The position numbers and the translations under genes were made by a program. 64,000 nt of DNA. Origin: Aestuariibacter sp. (GTDB lineage Bacteria; Pseudomonadota; Gammaproteobacteria; Enterobacterales; Alteromonadaceae). Location: assembly GCA_017794925.1 (NCBI GenBank), contig CP051238.1, positions 2,910,957 through 2,974,956 on the forward strand, read 5' to 3'. Under the pieces are notes generated by a model, which saw only the letters and a list, made by a program, of their open reading frames with translations, searched no databases and was not told where the DNA came from. This document shows, one piece after another, positions 18,044-26,731 of this stretch; within the stretch, counting starts at the first letter, position 1; every line of letters starts with the position of its first letter.

Positions 18044-20236
18044 ATGCCTTATCAGCCAGATGACTACAGACACGTCAATTATCTATGGGAAGATGACGTT
18101 GCTGACAAACTTGACCCGGTGGAGAACCTGGTTTATCGCTCAAATAAGCTGGGTGAAGACCAGCGCATCACCAATACCGGCGGTGGTAATACGTCTGCCA
18201 AAATTATGGAAAAAGATCCGTTAACCGGTCAGGAAGTCGAAGTACTGTGGGTTAAAGGTTCAGGTGGTGACTTAAGAACGTCGACCAAGGAAAACTTCTC
18301 TTCTTTATACGAAGACAAGCTACGTGCCCTGGACGAGGTTTATCAGGTATATCCGGACAAAGGCTACAAGTCAGCTGGCGAAGACCGCATGGTAGGCATG
18401 TTCAAACACTGTAACTTCTGTTTGAACCCGCGCGCCTCTTCCATCGATACGCCTCTGCATTCAATGATTGATGAAAAGCACGTAGACCACCTGCACCCGA
18501 ATGCGGTTATTTCTGTGGCATCTTGTAAAGATCAGGAAAAACTGACTGAAGTTATCTGGGGCGGGAAACTGGCTTATGTACCTTGGATGCGTCCTGGTTG
18601 GGAAGCGGCCAAAGTGTGCGAAGATTCGTACAAAGCCAACCCTGACATCTGGGGTATTTTGTTAGGTCAACACGGCCACACTAACTGGTCTTCTGAAAGT
18701 AAGAGCTGTTATGAAACGTCACTGTGGGTAATTGAAACGGCAGCGCGTTATATTGAAGAGCACGACAAAGGCGAAATGACCTTTGGTGGCCAGAAGTATC
18801 AGAGCCTGAGCGAATCTGCGCGTACTGAATTACTGACTGCGTTCCTGCCTGTTGCCCGTGGCCTGATTTCAAATAAAGTGAAATTTATTGGTACGGTGCA
18901 AACTGATGACAACACGCTGCGCTTTGTAAACAGCGTAGATGCGCCGCGTCTGGCAGCACTGGGCACATCTTGCCCTGATCACTTCCTGCGTACCAAAATC
19001 CAACCATTATATGTTGATTTTGATCCGCAAAATGACGACGTTGATACACTGATTGCTAAGTTCAAGTCAGGTCTGGCGGCTTACCGCGAGTCTTACACTG
19101 CTTACTACGAAGCGTGCAAGCGTGAAGATTCACCAGCTATGCGTGATCCGAGCCCAACAGTGGTGCTGATCCCGGGTATCGGTATGATTGCCTGGGGCAA
19201 GAACAAGAGTGAGTCGCGCGTAACTGCAGAGTTCTACAACTGTGCCATTGAAGTAATGCGCGGTGCCGAAGCGATTTCCGAGTATACCGCACTGCCACAA
19301 CAAGAAGCCTTTGATATTGAATACTGGGCACTGGAAGAAGCTAAGCTGCAGCGTATGCCGGCTGAGAAGCCTTTGGCGCGTGATGTGGTTGTCGTCATTG
19401 GCGCGGGTGACGGTATCGGTAAAGCCGTGGCTCACCGTGTGGCAAAAGAAGGTGCTCACGTTGTATGTGCGGATTTGCGTCTTGAAAACGCTGAGCGCAC
19501 AGCAAAAGAACTGACCGACATTTACGGCCAAGGCATTGGTGTGTCGGGCAGCGGTATTTCTGCTTGCGGTCCGGCAGTCGCGTTACAAGTCGATATTACC
19601 AAACGCGAAACCGTATCTGCTATGTTTACAGATGTACTGCTGGCCTACGGCGGTATCGATAAAGTCATCGTCACTGCGGGTGTCTTCATGGCAGAAGGCG
19701 GTGACATGGCGAAGAACGACCAAATCTTCGATTTGAGCTTCGGTGTTAACGTAAAAGGCGGTTATGTGGTTGCGTCTGAAGCCCAAACCATTTGGGAAAA
19801 ACAAGGCCTTAAGGGCGCAATGGTATTAACCACCAGCGTAAATGCAGCAGTGTCTAAGAAAGGTTCTCTGGCTTATGACACCAGTAAAGCGGCTGCCAAC
19901 CACCTGGTGCGTGAGCTGGCCGTGACACTGTCTCCAACGGTGAATGTGAATGCACTGGCACCTGCTACGGTTGTGCAAGGTAGCAGCATGTTCCCACGTG
20001 ACCGCGTAATTTCGTCGCTGACCAAATACGACATTGCGTTTGAGGAATCGGAAAGCACCGAATCGCTGCGTAACAAACTGGCCGAGTTTTATGCTCAGCG
20101 TACCCTGACTAAGCTGCCAATTACGCCGGAAGATCAGGCAGAAGCAGCGTACCTGTTGGTGTCAGGTCAATTAAGCAAAACCACCGGTCAGGTGATCAGT
20201 GTTGATGGCGGCTTACACGAAGCCTTCCTACGATAA
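18044..20236 (+). CDS. rhaD: Bifunctional L-rhamnulose-1-phosphate aldolase / L-lactaldehyde dehydrogenase (SDR fusion)
   Basis: A 730-residue fusion. The N-terminal half (to about residue 400) is a class II aldolase/adducin domain with zinc-binding His149 and His151 (DHLHPNA) and His210/212 (GQHGHTN). It should cleave L-rhamnulose-1-phosphate to DHAP and L-lactaldehyde. The C-terminal half (about 445-730) is a short-chain dehydrogenase: VVVIGAGDGIGKA binds NAD, and Ser598, Tyr611 and Lys615 form the catalytic set. It probably oxidises lactaldehyde to lactate. The architecture matches fused RhaD/RhaEW enzymes of other bacteria. It is followed 11 bp later by rhaI; the upstream promoter carries the shared operator. 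Confidence 0.92.
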   Translation: MPYQPDDYRHVNYLWEDDVADKLDPVENLVYRSNKLGEDQRITNTGGGNTSAKIMEKDPLTGQEVEVLWVKGSGGDLRTSTKENFSSLYEDKLRALDEVYQVYPDKGYKSAGEDRMVGMFKHCNFCLNPRASSIDTPLHSMIDEKHVDHLHPNAVISVASCKDQEKLTEVIWGGKLAYVPWMRPGWEAAKVCEDSYKANPDIWGILLGQHGHTNWSSESKSCYETSLWVIETAARYIEEHDKGEMTFGGQKYQSLSESARTELLTAFLPVARGLISNKVKFIGTVQTDDNTLRFVNSVDAPRLAALGTSCPDHFLRTKIQPLYVDFDPQNDDVDTLIAKFKSGLAAYRESYTAYYEACKREDSPAMRDPSPTVVLIPGIGMIAWGKNKSESRVTAEFYNCAIEVMRGAEAISEYTALPQQEAFDIEYWALEEAKLQRMPAEKPLARDVVVVIGAGDGIGKAVAHRVAKEGAHVVCADLRLENAERTAKELTDIYGQGIGVSGSGISACGPAVALQVDITKRETVSAMFTDVLLAYGGIDKVIVTAGVFMAEGGDMAKNDQIFDLSFGVNVKGGYVVASEAQTIWEKQGLKGAMVLTTSVNAAVSKKGSLAYDTSKAAANHLVRELAVTLSPTVNVNALAPATVVQGSSMFPRDRVISSLTKYDIAFEESESTESLRNKLAEFYAQRTLTKLPITPEDQAEAAYLLVSGQLSKTTGQVISVDGGLHEAFLR

Positions 20237-20247
20237 GGGGAATTACA

Positions 20248-21543
20248 ATGAAAAAACGTATTGATAGCGCCTTACTGGAGGCCGAAAACGCCAAGCGCGA
20301 GAGCGACTTAAACAGTGATTACGCTGCGTTAGGTGAAAAGCTGGCTCGTGCAGATATCGATATTGAAACCATCACGGCAAAAGCCGGTGAGTTCCAAATT
20401 GCTGTCCCTTCATGGGGTACTGGTACTGGCGGTACACGCTTTGCCCGTTTCCCGGGTGAAGGTGAGCCACGTAACATCTTTGAAAAACTGGAAGATTGCG
20501 CGGTTATTAATGAGCTGTCTGGTTGTACCGACAGCGTGTCTCCGCACTTCCCATGGGACAAAGTAGACGACTTTTCTGAGCTGAAACAACAGGCAGACGA
20601 GTATGGCCTGAAGTGGGTGTCGGTAAACTCAAATACCTTTCAGGACCAACCTGGTCAGGAACACTCTTACAAGTACGGCAGCTTGAGCAATACGCAAAAA
20701 GCGTCACGCGATCTGGCTATCCAACACAATCTGGACGTCATTGAGTACGGTCAGAAGCTGGGTGCAAAAAGCCTGACTGTATGGGTAGGCGATGGTTCAA
20801 ACCACCCGGGTCAACAGCATTTCCAACGTGCCTTTGAGCGCTATCTGGCCAGCATGGAAGAGATCTACAAAGGCCTGCCTGATGATTGGGAAATGCACAT
20901 CGAGCACAAAATGTTTGAGCCTGCGTTCTACTCAACCATCATTCAGGACTGGGGTTCAAACCTGCTTGCGGCCATGCACTTAGGTCCTAAGTGTAAGTCT
21001 CTGGTTGATTTAGGCCACCACGCGCCAAACACCAACATTGAAATGATCGTGTCACGCCTGATCCAGTTTAAGAAACTGGGTGGCTTCCACTTCAACGACA
21101 GTAAGTACGGCGACGATGATTTGGACAGTGGTTCACTGCATCCTTATCAGCAGTTCCTGATCTTCAACGAGTTGGTTGATGCGGAATACCGCAATCAGGA
21201 AGGTTTTGGTCCGGCTTACATGCTTGACCAGTCACACAACGTGACTGATCCGGCAGAGAGTCTGATTAACTCTGCTATCGAGGTTCAGCGTTCATACGTG
21301 AAAGCCTTACTGGTTAACCGCGAAGCACTTTATGGCTTCCAGGAAGGCAATGACGCGTTGATGGCGTCGCTGGAACTGAAAAATGCGTTTAACCTGGACG
21401 TGTCTCCGATTCTGGCAATGGCGCGTCTGCGCAAAGGTTCTGCGATTGATCCGCTGGCAGTTTATCGTCAGGCGGGTTACCGTAAAGCCATGGCCGAAGC
21501 CCGCCCACGCGATCCCAATGCCACAGGCTCTGGTATCGTTTAA
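20248..21543 (+). CDS. rhaI: L-rhamnose isomerase (Pseudomonas-type RhaI)
   Basis: A 431-residue TIM-barrel sugar isomerase of the L-rhamnose isomerase type found in Pseudomonas and Bacillus, not the RhaA type of E. coli. It interconverts L-rhamnose and L-rhamnulose using divalent metal. Family stretches visible are SWGTGTGGTRFARFPG, WEMHIEHKMFEPAFYST, SLVDLGHHAPNTNIEMI and GGFHFNDSKYGDDDLDSGS, which hold the metal-binding Glu, Asp and His residues. It forms an operon with the aldolase gene and ends before a strong terminator. Confidence 0.94.
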   Translation: MKKRIDSALLEAENAKRESDLNSDYAALGEKLARADIDIETITAKAGEFQIAVPSWGTGTGGTRFARFPGEGEPRNIFEKLEDCAVINELSGCTDSVSPHFPWDKVDDFSELKQQADEYGLKWVSVNSNTFQDQPGQEHSYKYGSLSNTQKASRDLAIQHNLDVIEYGQKLGAKSLTVWVGDGSNHPGQQHFQRAFERYLASMEEIYKGLPDDWEMHIEHKMFEPAFYSTIIQDWGSNLLAAMHLGPKCKSLVDLGHHAPNTNIEMIVSRLIQFKKLGGFHFNDSKYGDDDLDSGSLHPYQQFLIFNELVDAEYRNQEGFGPAYMLDQSHNVTDPAESLINSAIEVQRSYVKALLVNREALYGFQEGNDALMASLELKNAFNLDVSPILAMARLRKGSAIDPLAVYRQAGYRKAMAEARPRDPNATGSGIV

Positions 21544-21586
21544 ATCCGGCGTGCAGGCAGGGTAGTGCCCTGCCAACGTTTATTGA

Positions 21587-21619
21587 AACAGCCCGCCATG
21601 CCTGCGGGCTGTTTGTTTT
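21587..21619 (+). terminator. Rho-independent terminator after rhaI
   Basis: AACAGCCCGC and GCGGGCTGTT pair around CATGCCT, followed by a T-rich run (TGTTTTG). A smaller hairpin (GGCAGGGTAGTGCCCTGCC) precedes it. Confidence 0.85.
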
Positions 21620-21647
21620 GTACTGTACTTAACGTAGGTTGTTCACA

Positions 21648-22793
21648 ATGCGACTCAGTCAGTGTCACAATTTTCATGACTTTCGGCGTTTAGCGGAAAA
21701 ACGCTTGCCGGGGCCTGTTTTTAACTATATCGATGGCGGGGCCGACGACGAGAGCACGTTGCGCCGCAATACGTCAGCGTTTCGCGAGTGCGATTTAATC
21801 CCACGTGTATTGACCGGTGTGAAAGACATCGACCTGTCAGTCGAAGTGATGGGGCAAAAGCTCAAATTACCGGTGTATCTTTCACCTACCGCATTACAGC
21901 GACTGTTCCACCATCAGGGCGAACGCGCCGTGGCGGCGACTGCTGAGAAGTTCGGCACCATGTTTGGTGTGTCTTCACTGGGCACCGTGAGCATGGAAGA
22001 AATCGCCAAACAATATAACACCCCGCAGGTGTACCAGTTTTACTTCCACAAAGATCGCGGCCTGAACCGCGCCATGATGGAACGCGCCAAGGAATCCAAC
22101 ATTGAAGTGATGATGCTCACGGTGGATTCAATTACCGGCGGTAACCGGGAGCGGGATTTACGCACCGGGTTCTCAATTCCTTTCCGCTTAAACCTGAAAG
22201 GGCTTTGGCAGTTTGCGACCAAACCTGCATGGGGTATTAATTACATTACCCACGAGAAATTCAGTCTTCCCCAGCTGGACGCGCACATTGATATGGGCGG
22301 CGGTGCCAGTTCAATCGGCGACTACTTTACCAATATGCTGGATCCGTCGATGAACTGGAAAGACGTGGAAGACATGGTCAAGTTCTGGGACGGTCAGTTC
22401 TGCCTGAAAGGCATCATGAGTGCCGATGACGCCAAACGCGCCGTCGATATCGGCTGCACCGGCATTGTGATTTCAAATCACGGTGGTCGTCAGCTAGACG
22501 GTTCGCGCAGCTCGTTTGATCATCTGGCTGAAATTGTCGATGCCGTGGGTGATCAAATCGACGTGATGTTCGACAGCGGTATTCAGCGTGGTACTCATGT
22601 ACTTAAAGCGCTGGCTTTAGGTGCTAAAGCAGTTGGAATAGGGCGTTATTACCTTTATGCGCTGGCCGCAGCCGGTCAAGCAGGCGTAGAACGCGCTATG
22701 CAGCTTCTGGTGGCTGAAATTGAGCGAGACATGCGCCTGATGGGATGCAGTAGCATTAGTGAGCTTAATCGTGACCACGTGCGTTTCAGATAA
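21648..22793 (+). CDS. lldD: FMN-dependent L-lactate dehydrogenase (alpha-hydroxy-acid dehydrogenase)
   Basis: A 381-residue flavoprotein of the LldD/glycolate oxidase family. NYIDGGADDESTLRRN opens the FMN barrel; YQFYFHKDR, TVDSITGGNRERDLR and the catalytic His-Arg motif SNHGGRQLDGSRS are all present, as is VMFDSGIQRG near the end. It oxidises L-lactate to pyruvate and passes electrons to the respiratory chain. In this island it would use the L-lactate made from rhamnose. It sits after the rhaI terminator, 29 bp from it, so it may rely on readthrough or an unseen promoter. Confidence 0.9.
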   Translation: MRLSQCHNFHDFRRLAEKRLPGPVFNYIDGGADDESTLRRNTSAFRECDLIPRVLTGVKDIDLSVEVMGQKLKLPVYLSPTALQRLFHHQGERAVAATAEKFGTMFGVSSLGTVSMEEIAKQYNTPQVYQFYFHKDRGLNRAMMERAKESNIEVMMLTVDSITGGNRERDLRTGFSIPFRLNLKGLWQFATKPAWGINYITHEKFSLPQLDAHIDMGGGASSIGDYFTNMLDPSMNWKDVEDMVKFWDGQFCLKGIMSADDAKRAVDIGCTGIVISNHGGRQLDGSRSSFDHLAEIVDAVGDQIDVMFDSGIQRGTHVLKALALGAKAVGIGRYYLYALAAAGQAGVERAMQLLVAEIERDMRLMGCSSISELNRDHVRFR

Positions 22794-22816
22794 GCCCGAA
22801 AAGTCACAATGAATAC

Positions 22817-22840
22817 AAGCCAGCGCAAGCTGGCTTTTTT
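22817..22840 (+). terminator. Terminator after lldD
   Basis: AAGCCAGC and GCTGGCTT pair around a GCAA tetraloop, followed directly by TTTT. Confidence 0.88.
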
Positions 22841-22892
22841 GTGTGCACAGTTTGTCACGACAAGGTCAGTCGTCGATGAGTGATAAATAGTT

Positions 22893-22921
22893 TTCAACCT
22901 GTTATGCACAAGGTGTATAAT
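22893..22921 (+). promoter_or_regulatory. Candidate promoter of the 91-residue hypothetical gene
   Basis: A perfect -10 TATAAT at 22916-22921 preceded by TG, with a weak -35 TTCAAC (22893-22898) at 17 bp. It points at the small gene starting at 22986. Confidence 0.5.
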
Positions 22922-22985
22922 AAATGTACAGTTTGAGTGGTGTTTGAATCGATGATTCAACAAGTTCGGCATTTAGGGAATGAAG

Positions 22986-23261
22986 ATGCGTACTATTGCA
23001 ATGTATTGTGACGAATATGTAGATTTGGTTAACGAGTTAGACAGGGTCGGCTTCGCGGTATTCAGGGATTTATCGGCTTTGACTAAAGGTGAGTTAATCA
23101 AGTTTTATGAGATTCAGGACTGTTACGAGATCAACAGGAGCGACGGCTCAACATATAAAACGCGAAGTCAGACTGGAAAAAACAGAACGGCCAAAGTGAT
23201 GTTCTCCAGAGAGAAGGGCTTATCACAGTATGATGTGTATGTCGCCAGGATGGACAAATAA
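22986..23261 (+). CDS. Hypothetical protein, 91 residues
   Basis: A small, charged, soluble protein (MRTIAMYCDEYVDLVNELD...) with no recognised domain. The second ATG, 22986, is favoured because TTAGGGA lies six bases before it, whereas the first ATG at 22980 abuts that site. A TATAAT box upstream and terminators on both sides mark it as an independent gene. It lies inside the rhamnose island between lldD and rhaT, with no visible link to sugar metabolism. Confidence 0.65.
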   Translation: MRTIAMYCDEYVDLVNELDRVGFAVFRDLSALTKGELIKFYEIQDCYEINRSDGSTYKTRSQTGKNRTAKVMFSREKGLSQYDVYVARMDK

Positions 23262-23293
23262 CCGCACTTGCAAGGAAATAACCAAAGACGGGC

Positions 23294-23319
23294 ATAAAAA
23301 AGGCTGCAAAAAGCAGCCT
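23294..23319 (-). terminator. Terminator of rhaT
   Basis: On the minus strand AGGCTGC and GCAGCCT pair around TTTTT and are followed by a run of Ts. A second hairpin (ACCTGTCG / CGACAGGT) lies between it and the rhaT stop. Confidence 0.85.
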
Positions 23320-23356
23320 GAAATACGACCTGTCGCCCATGCCGACAGGTGCATAG

Positions 23357-24415
23357 TTACTGAAACGAGTTCCCCACACCAATCACAATGGTAGACAGCA
23401 CCAACAGGCTGATCCCTGCCAGTAACAGCATGCGACTCTTACGGTTACTGCCGCGCCATTCCATTAATGCCAATCCCCACAGTGTGGAGAAGATAATGAT
23501 ACTGGCCATGTGAATGGTCCAACTGGAGAATTCGTATTTACCCATGTGACTTTCGCCCATGGTGTAAAAGAAGAACTGGAAGTACCACAGCGCGCCACCC
23601 AGTGAAGCGAGCAGGTAGTTTTTAACCAGGTTGTTTACAGGCAGTTTTTCTGCCGATGCCGCGACCTGGCCGAGATACTCTCTTGCGGTACCGTTTTTCT
23701 TAATCAACCATAAACACCACAATGCGTTAGTGGTTAAACCGCCCGCCAACACAACACATAATACCGGTAAGCCCTGCCATAATGACGCAGTACCTGCTTC
23801 CACAGTAAGTTCGTTAATGGGCTTGCCTGCTGCAATACCAAAGGCAAAACAGCTCGACATAATGCCGGAGAACAAGGCAATCAACAGACCTTTTCGCATA
23901 TCGATGCTTTCGCTGTCTTCTGCGGTATTCAGGCTGCGATTTTTTTCCGCGGTGGCTTTGGCAACAATGATCACGCCAATCAGTGTCATGAACGTTCCCG
24001 CAACAGCGAACTGGCCGCTCGTGGTCGCGATAACGTCACCAAAGTGTCCTGACGCAATAGGCGGGCCCAGGGTACCCAGTACCGTAGTCAGACCCAATAC
24101 AATGGCCATGCCGGATGAAATACCCATATAGCGAACGGCTAGTCCAAATGTTAAACCGCCGAAGCCCCAGCCGGCACCCCATAAGTAACATTGCTGTAAC
24201 ACATCTGACGGAACAGATGACAATACCCCAAGTAAATCCTCAGTCTGAATCCAGGCGAAAAACCAAGGACAAACCAGCCAGCTAAAAATGCCGCCACACA
24301 ACCAAAAAATTTCCCATGACCATCGCTGTATACGCTTGTAGGGCACGTAGAAGCTGGCGGAGAACAGTCCTCCTAGCCAGTGAAAAAATACGCCTAATAA
24401 CGGGTTAGTCGCCAT
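23357..24415 (-). CDS. rhaT: L-rhamnose/proton symporter RhaT
   Basis: A 352-residue membrane protein with about ten hydrophobic helices, similar along its length to RhaT: NPLLGVFFHWLGGLFSASFYVPYK at the N-terminus, WGAGWGFGGLTFGLAVRYMG and GGALWYFQFFFYTMGESHMG later. It imports L-rhamnose with protons. GAGAGGAG lies just before the ATG. It is transcribed toward lldD and its upstream region holds a degenerate copy of the island operator, so it probably belongs to the same regulon. Confidence 0.92.
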   Translation of the reverse strand: MATNPLLGVFFHWLGGLFSASFYVPYKRIQRWSWEIFWLCGGIFSWLVCPWFFAWIQTEDLLGVLSSVPSDVLQQCYLWGAGWGFGGLTFGLAVRYMGISSGMAIVLGLTTVLGTLGPPIASGHFGDVIATTSGQFAVAGTFMTLIGVIIVAKATAEKNRSLNTAEDSESIDMRKGLLIALFSGIMSSCFAFGIAAGKPINELTVEAGTASLWQGLPVLCVVLAGGLTTNALWCLWLIKKNGTAREYLGQVAASAEKLPVNNLVKNYLLASLGGALWYFQFFFYTMGESHMGKYEFSSWTIHMASIIIFSTLWGLALMEWRGSNRKSRMLLLAGISLLVLSTIVIGVGNSFQ

Positions 24416-24780
24416 GCAGCACTCCTCTCATAGCCGGTAAAAACACCATTGCGATCTCGCAATTGTTTATTTTTTGTAAAAGTTGGCCGCTAGCATACAC
24501 CGAATTTTGTTAATTATCACGCAATATCAATCTTTATTGGTCATAATTGGTGCTTGAGTGTGATTGGTTTGGTTTGAATACGACCTGGAAAGTGGTTTAT
24601 TTACCCGATTCTTCAGACAGGCAGGAACACAGGGTGATTAACCTATACCCCATGCCTGCCTTACAGTACAATGCATTGATAACATCAGTCTGGGCTTTAG
24701 CTGCTGTAAGTCTTTGAGTAAGCAATGTTTACTTTTCTCACTGTAGTGAAGGGCCAGTCCGGGAATTAAATGAGGGATTC
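24416..24780. other. 365-bp gap between rhaT and lolD
   Basis: Divergent intergenic region. At 24518-24533 the minus strand reads AGATTGATATTGCGTG, matching the kinase operator at 12 of 16 positions. Closer to lolD, AGGCAGG (24619-24625) and CCTGCCT (24655-24661) form a loose inverted repeat with a 29-base loop. No coding sequence and no remnant of lolC can be seen. Confidence 0.45.
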
Positions 24781-25479
24781 ATGGCGAAAGACATGTCATT
24801 AGTATGTCGGGATGTAAGTAAAACCTATCACGACGGTGACAATCAGATTGCAGTACTCGACAGTGTGTCATTTGAACTGGCGCGAGGCGAGAAAATTGCC
24901 ATTCTGGGCAGCTCCGGCTCAGGTAAAAGTACGTTGTTGCATATTCTGGGTGGGTTAGATCATCCCACTGCCGGGAGTGTGGAAATTAACAAGCAGGTAC
25001 TGGCCGAGTTATCCAGCAACGCGTTAGCGGCCTTGCGCAATCAAAAGCTCGGTTTTATTTACCAGTTTCATCACTTGTTGGCTGAATTTACCGCCGTCGA
25101 AAACGTCGCCATGCCGCTAATGATCAACGGCGAGTCCAAAAACAAAGCAGAAGAACGCGCTGCTGCGTTACTGGAAAAAGTAGGGCTTAGCCATCGCATT
25201 CATCATTTGCCGTCGGCTTTGTCTGGGGGGGAACGTCAGCGAGTCGCTATTGCGCGTGCGCTGGTAAATAATCCCAGTATTGTGCTTGCCGACGAACCAA
25301 CCGGTAATCTGGATAACAAAACCGGTGCGCAAATCTACGCGCTGTTGTGTGAATTGAGCGAACAAATGGGTACCAGCTTTATTGTGGTCACTCACGATAT
25401 CCAGCTGGCAAATGAAATGGACCGCGTACTTGAACTGACTAACGGTAAATTGTCTACCCGGGAGCAGGGTGCGTTGTGA
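24781..25479 (+). CDS. lolD: Lipoprotein-releasing ABC transporter ATP-binding protein LolD
   Basis: A 232-residue ABC ATPase: Walker [11 protein letters not shown]-loop [16 protein letters not shown], signature [15 protein letters not shown], Walker [13 protein letters not shown] and the switch His in VVTHD. The [16 protein letters not shown] stretch is characteristic of LolD. It powers extraction of outer-membrane lipoproteins from the inner membrane for transfer to LolA. It overlaps the permease gene downstream by four bases. lolC, normally directly upstream, is not present. Confidence 0.94.
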   Translation: MAKDMSLVCRDVSKTYHDGDNQIAVLDSVSFELARGEKIAILGSSGSGKSTLLHILGGLDHPTAGSVEINKQVLAELSSNALAALRNQKLGFIYQFHHLLAEFTAVENVAMPLMINGESKNKAEERAAALLEKVGLSHRIHHLPSALSGGERQRVAIARALVNNPSIVLADEPTGNLDNKTGAQIYALLCELSEQMGTSFIVVTHDIQLANEMDRVLELTNGKLSTREQGAL

Positions 25480-26708
25480 ACATCAGCTTATTATTAGCCC
25501 GCCGGTTTCGCAAAAGTAAATCCAGCAATCGGTACACGTCCTTTGTTTCCCTGTCTTCAACACTGGGGATTGGATTGGGGTGTTTCGTACTTATTGTACT
25601 GCTGAGCGTAATGAATGGCTTCGAGCGCGAATTGCGCGACAGACTTCTGGCCATTATTCCCCATGGCGAACTGTTTTCAATAAACCAGTCAGGCATTCAG
25701 GACTGGCAGAATTACCAGCGTAAATTTAGTCGGGACGACAGAATCGTCAGCGTCGAGCCGTATACCAAAATCACTGGCATGATACAGCAGGGCACGGAAC
25801 TTAAAGCGGTAGAACTGACGGGTATTCAGGTAGGCGAGACAGTACCAGCCCGCTGGCAACGGGAGATATCTCAACTGGATTGGCAACATTTGGCAGCACA
25901 ACCTGCCGGTGTGTTGTTAGGTAGTGCCATTGCGAAAAAGCTGGGGTTGTCGGTAGGTGACAAGATTACAGTGGTGATCCCATCAGTGACAGAAGACCTC
26001 ACCTTTGCTGCGCCTAAAAATCTGTATCTTACTCTTGCTGGTACGGTAAGTCTCGGCGGTGAGCTGGATAACTTAATTGGCATTATGCATTTGCAAGCGG
26101 CCTCTGAGGCGTCGGGTATTGCTTCCGGGGCGCAAGGATTGCGCTTCCAGTTACACGATCCGTTCGCCGCTTACAGCGTAGTCCGTGAGATTGGCTATAC
26201 CTTTCCTCAGGCCGTTTATATGTCTGATTGGACAAGGACTCAGGGACATCTTTATGACGATATTAAATTGGTGCGGGTAGTGGTTTATATTGCGCTTTCA
26301 CTGGTTATTGCCGTGGCCTGTTTTAACATTGTGTCGTCTTTGGTGATGGCGGTAAAAGAAAAACAAGCATCGATTGCAATATTAAAAACCATGGGCGCAA
26401 CAGACCGACAGGTGCGATTCGCCTTTATGTATCAGGGCATGCTTAACGGCGTTATTGGTGTGTTTTGGGGGACATTACTGGCAGTGATCACTGCACCGAA
26501 TTTGTCGGCCTGGATTGGCGCGCTGGAATCACTTCTGGGCGTGAAGGTACTGTCAGGCGATATCTACTTTATTGATTTTCTGCCGTCGCAGTTATATTGG
26601 GGAGATGTGTTAATAACGGTGGTTGTTGCATTGACGCTGAGTATTCTTGCTACTTTGTATCCAGCGCATAAAGCCGCTGCGATTGCACCCGCCCGGGCAT
26701 TGCATTAA
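25476..26708 (+). CDS. lolE: Lipoprotein-releasing ABC transporter permease LolE
   Basis: A 410-residue permease with one N-terminal membrane helix, a long periplasmic domain and three C-terminal helices (FtsX/MacB fold). It resembles LolE more than Lol[13 protein letters not shown] after the first helix and [17 protein letters not shown] near the end match E. coli LolE. It starts with GTG, overlapping the lolD stop (GTGA). Because lolC is missing here, it might work with a LolC encoded elsewhere or as a homodimer as in LolF systems. Confidence 0.88.
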   Translation: MNISLLLARRFRKSKSSNRYTSFVSLSSTLGIGLGCFVLIVLLSVMNGFERELRDRLLAIIPHGELFSINQSGIQDWQNYQRKFSRDDRIVSVEPYTKITGMIQQGTELKAVELTGIQVGETVPARWQREISQLDWQHLAAQPAGVLLGSAIAKKLGLSVGDKITVVIPSVTEDLTFAAPKNLYLTLAGTVSLGGELDNLIGIMHLQAASEASGIASGAQGLRFQLHDPFAAYSVVREIGYTFPQAVYMSDWTRTQGHLYDDIKLVRVVVYIALSLVIAVACFNIVSSLVMAVKEKQASIAILKTMGATDRQVRFAFMYQGMLNGVIGVFWGTLLAVITAPNLSAWIGALESLLGVKVLSGDIYFIDFLPSQLYWGDVLITVVVALTLSILATLYPAHKAAAIAPARALH

Positions 26709-26731
26709 CCCGGGCAGGTCGCCGTTAGCTT

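Noticed and set aside
18681-21576. Multiple open frames on both strands inside the rhamnose aldolase and isomerase genes
   Set aside because: They overlap well-supported enzymes and show no family similarity of their own.
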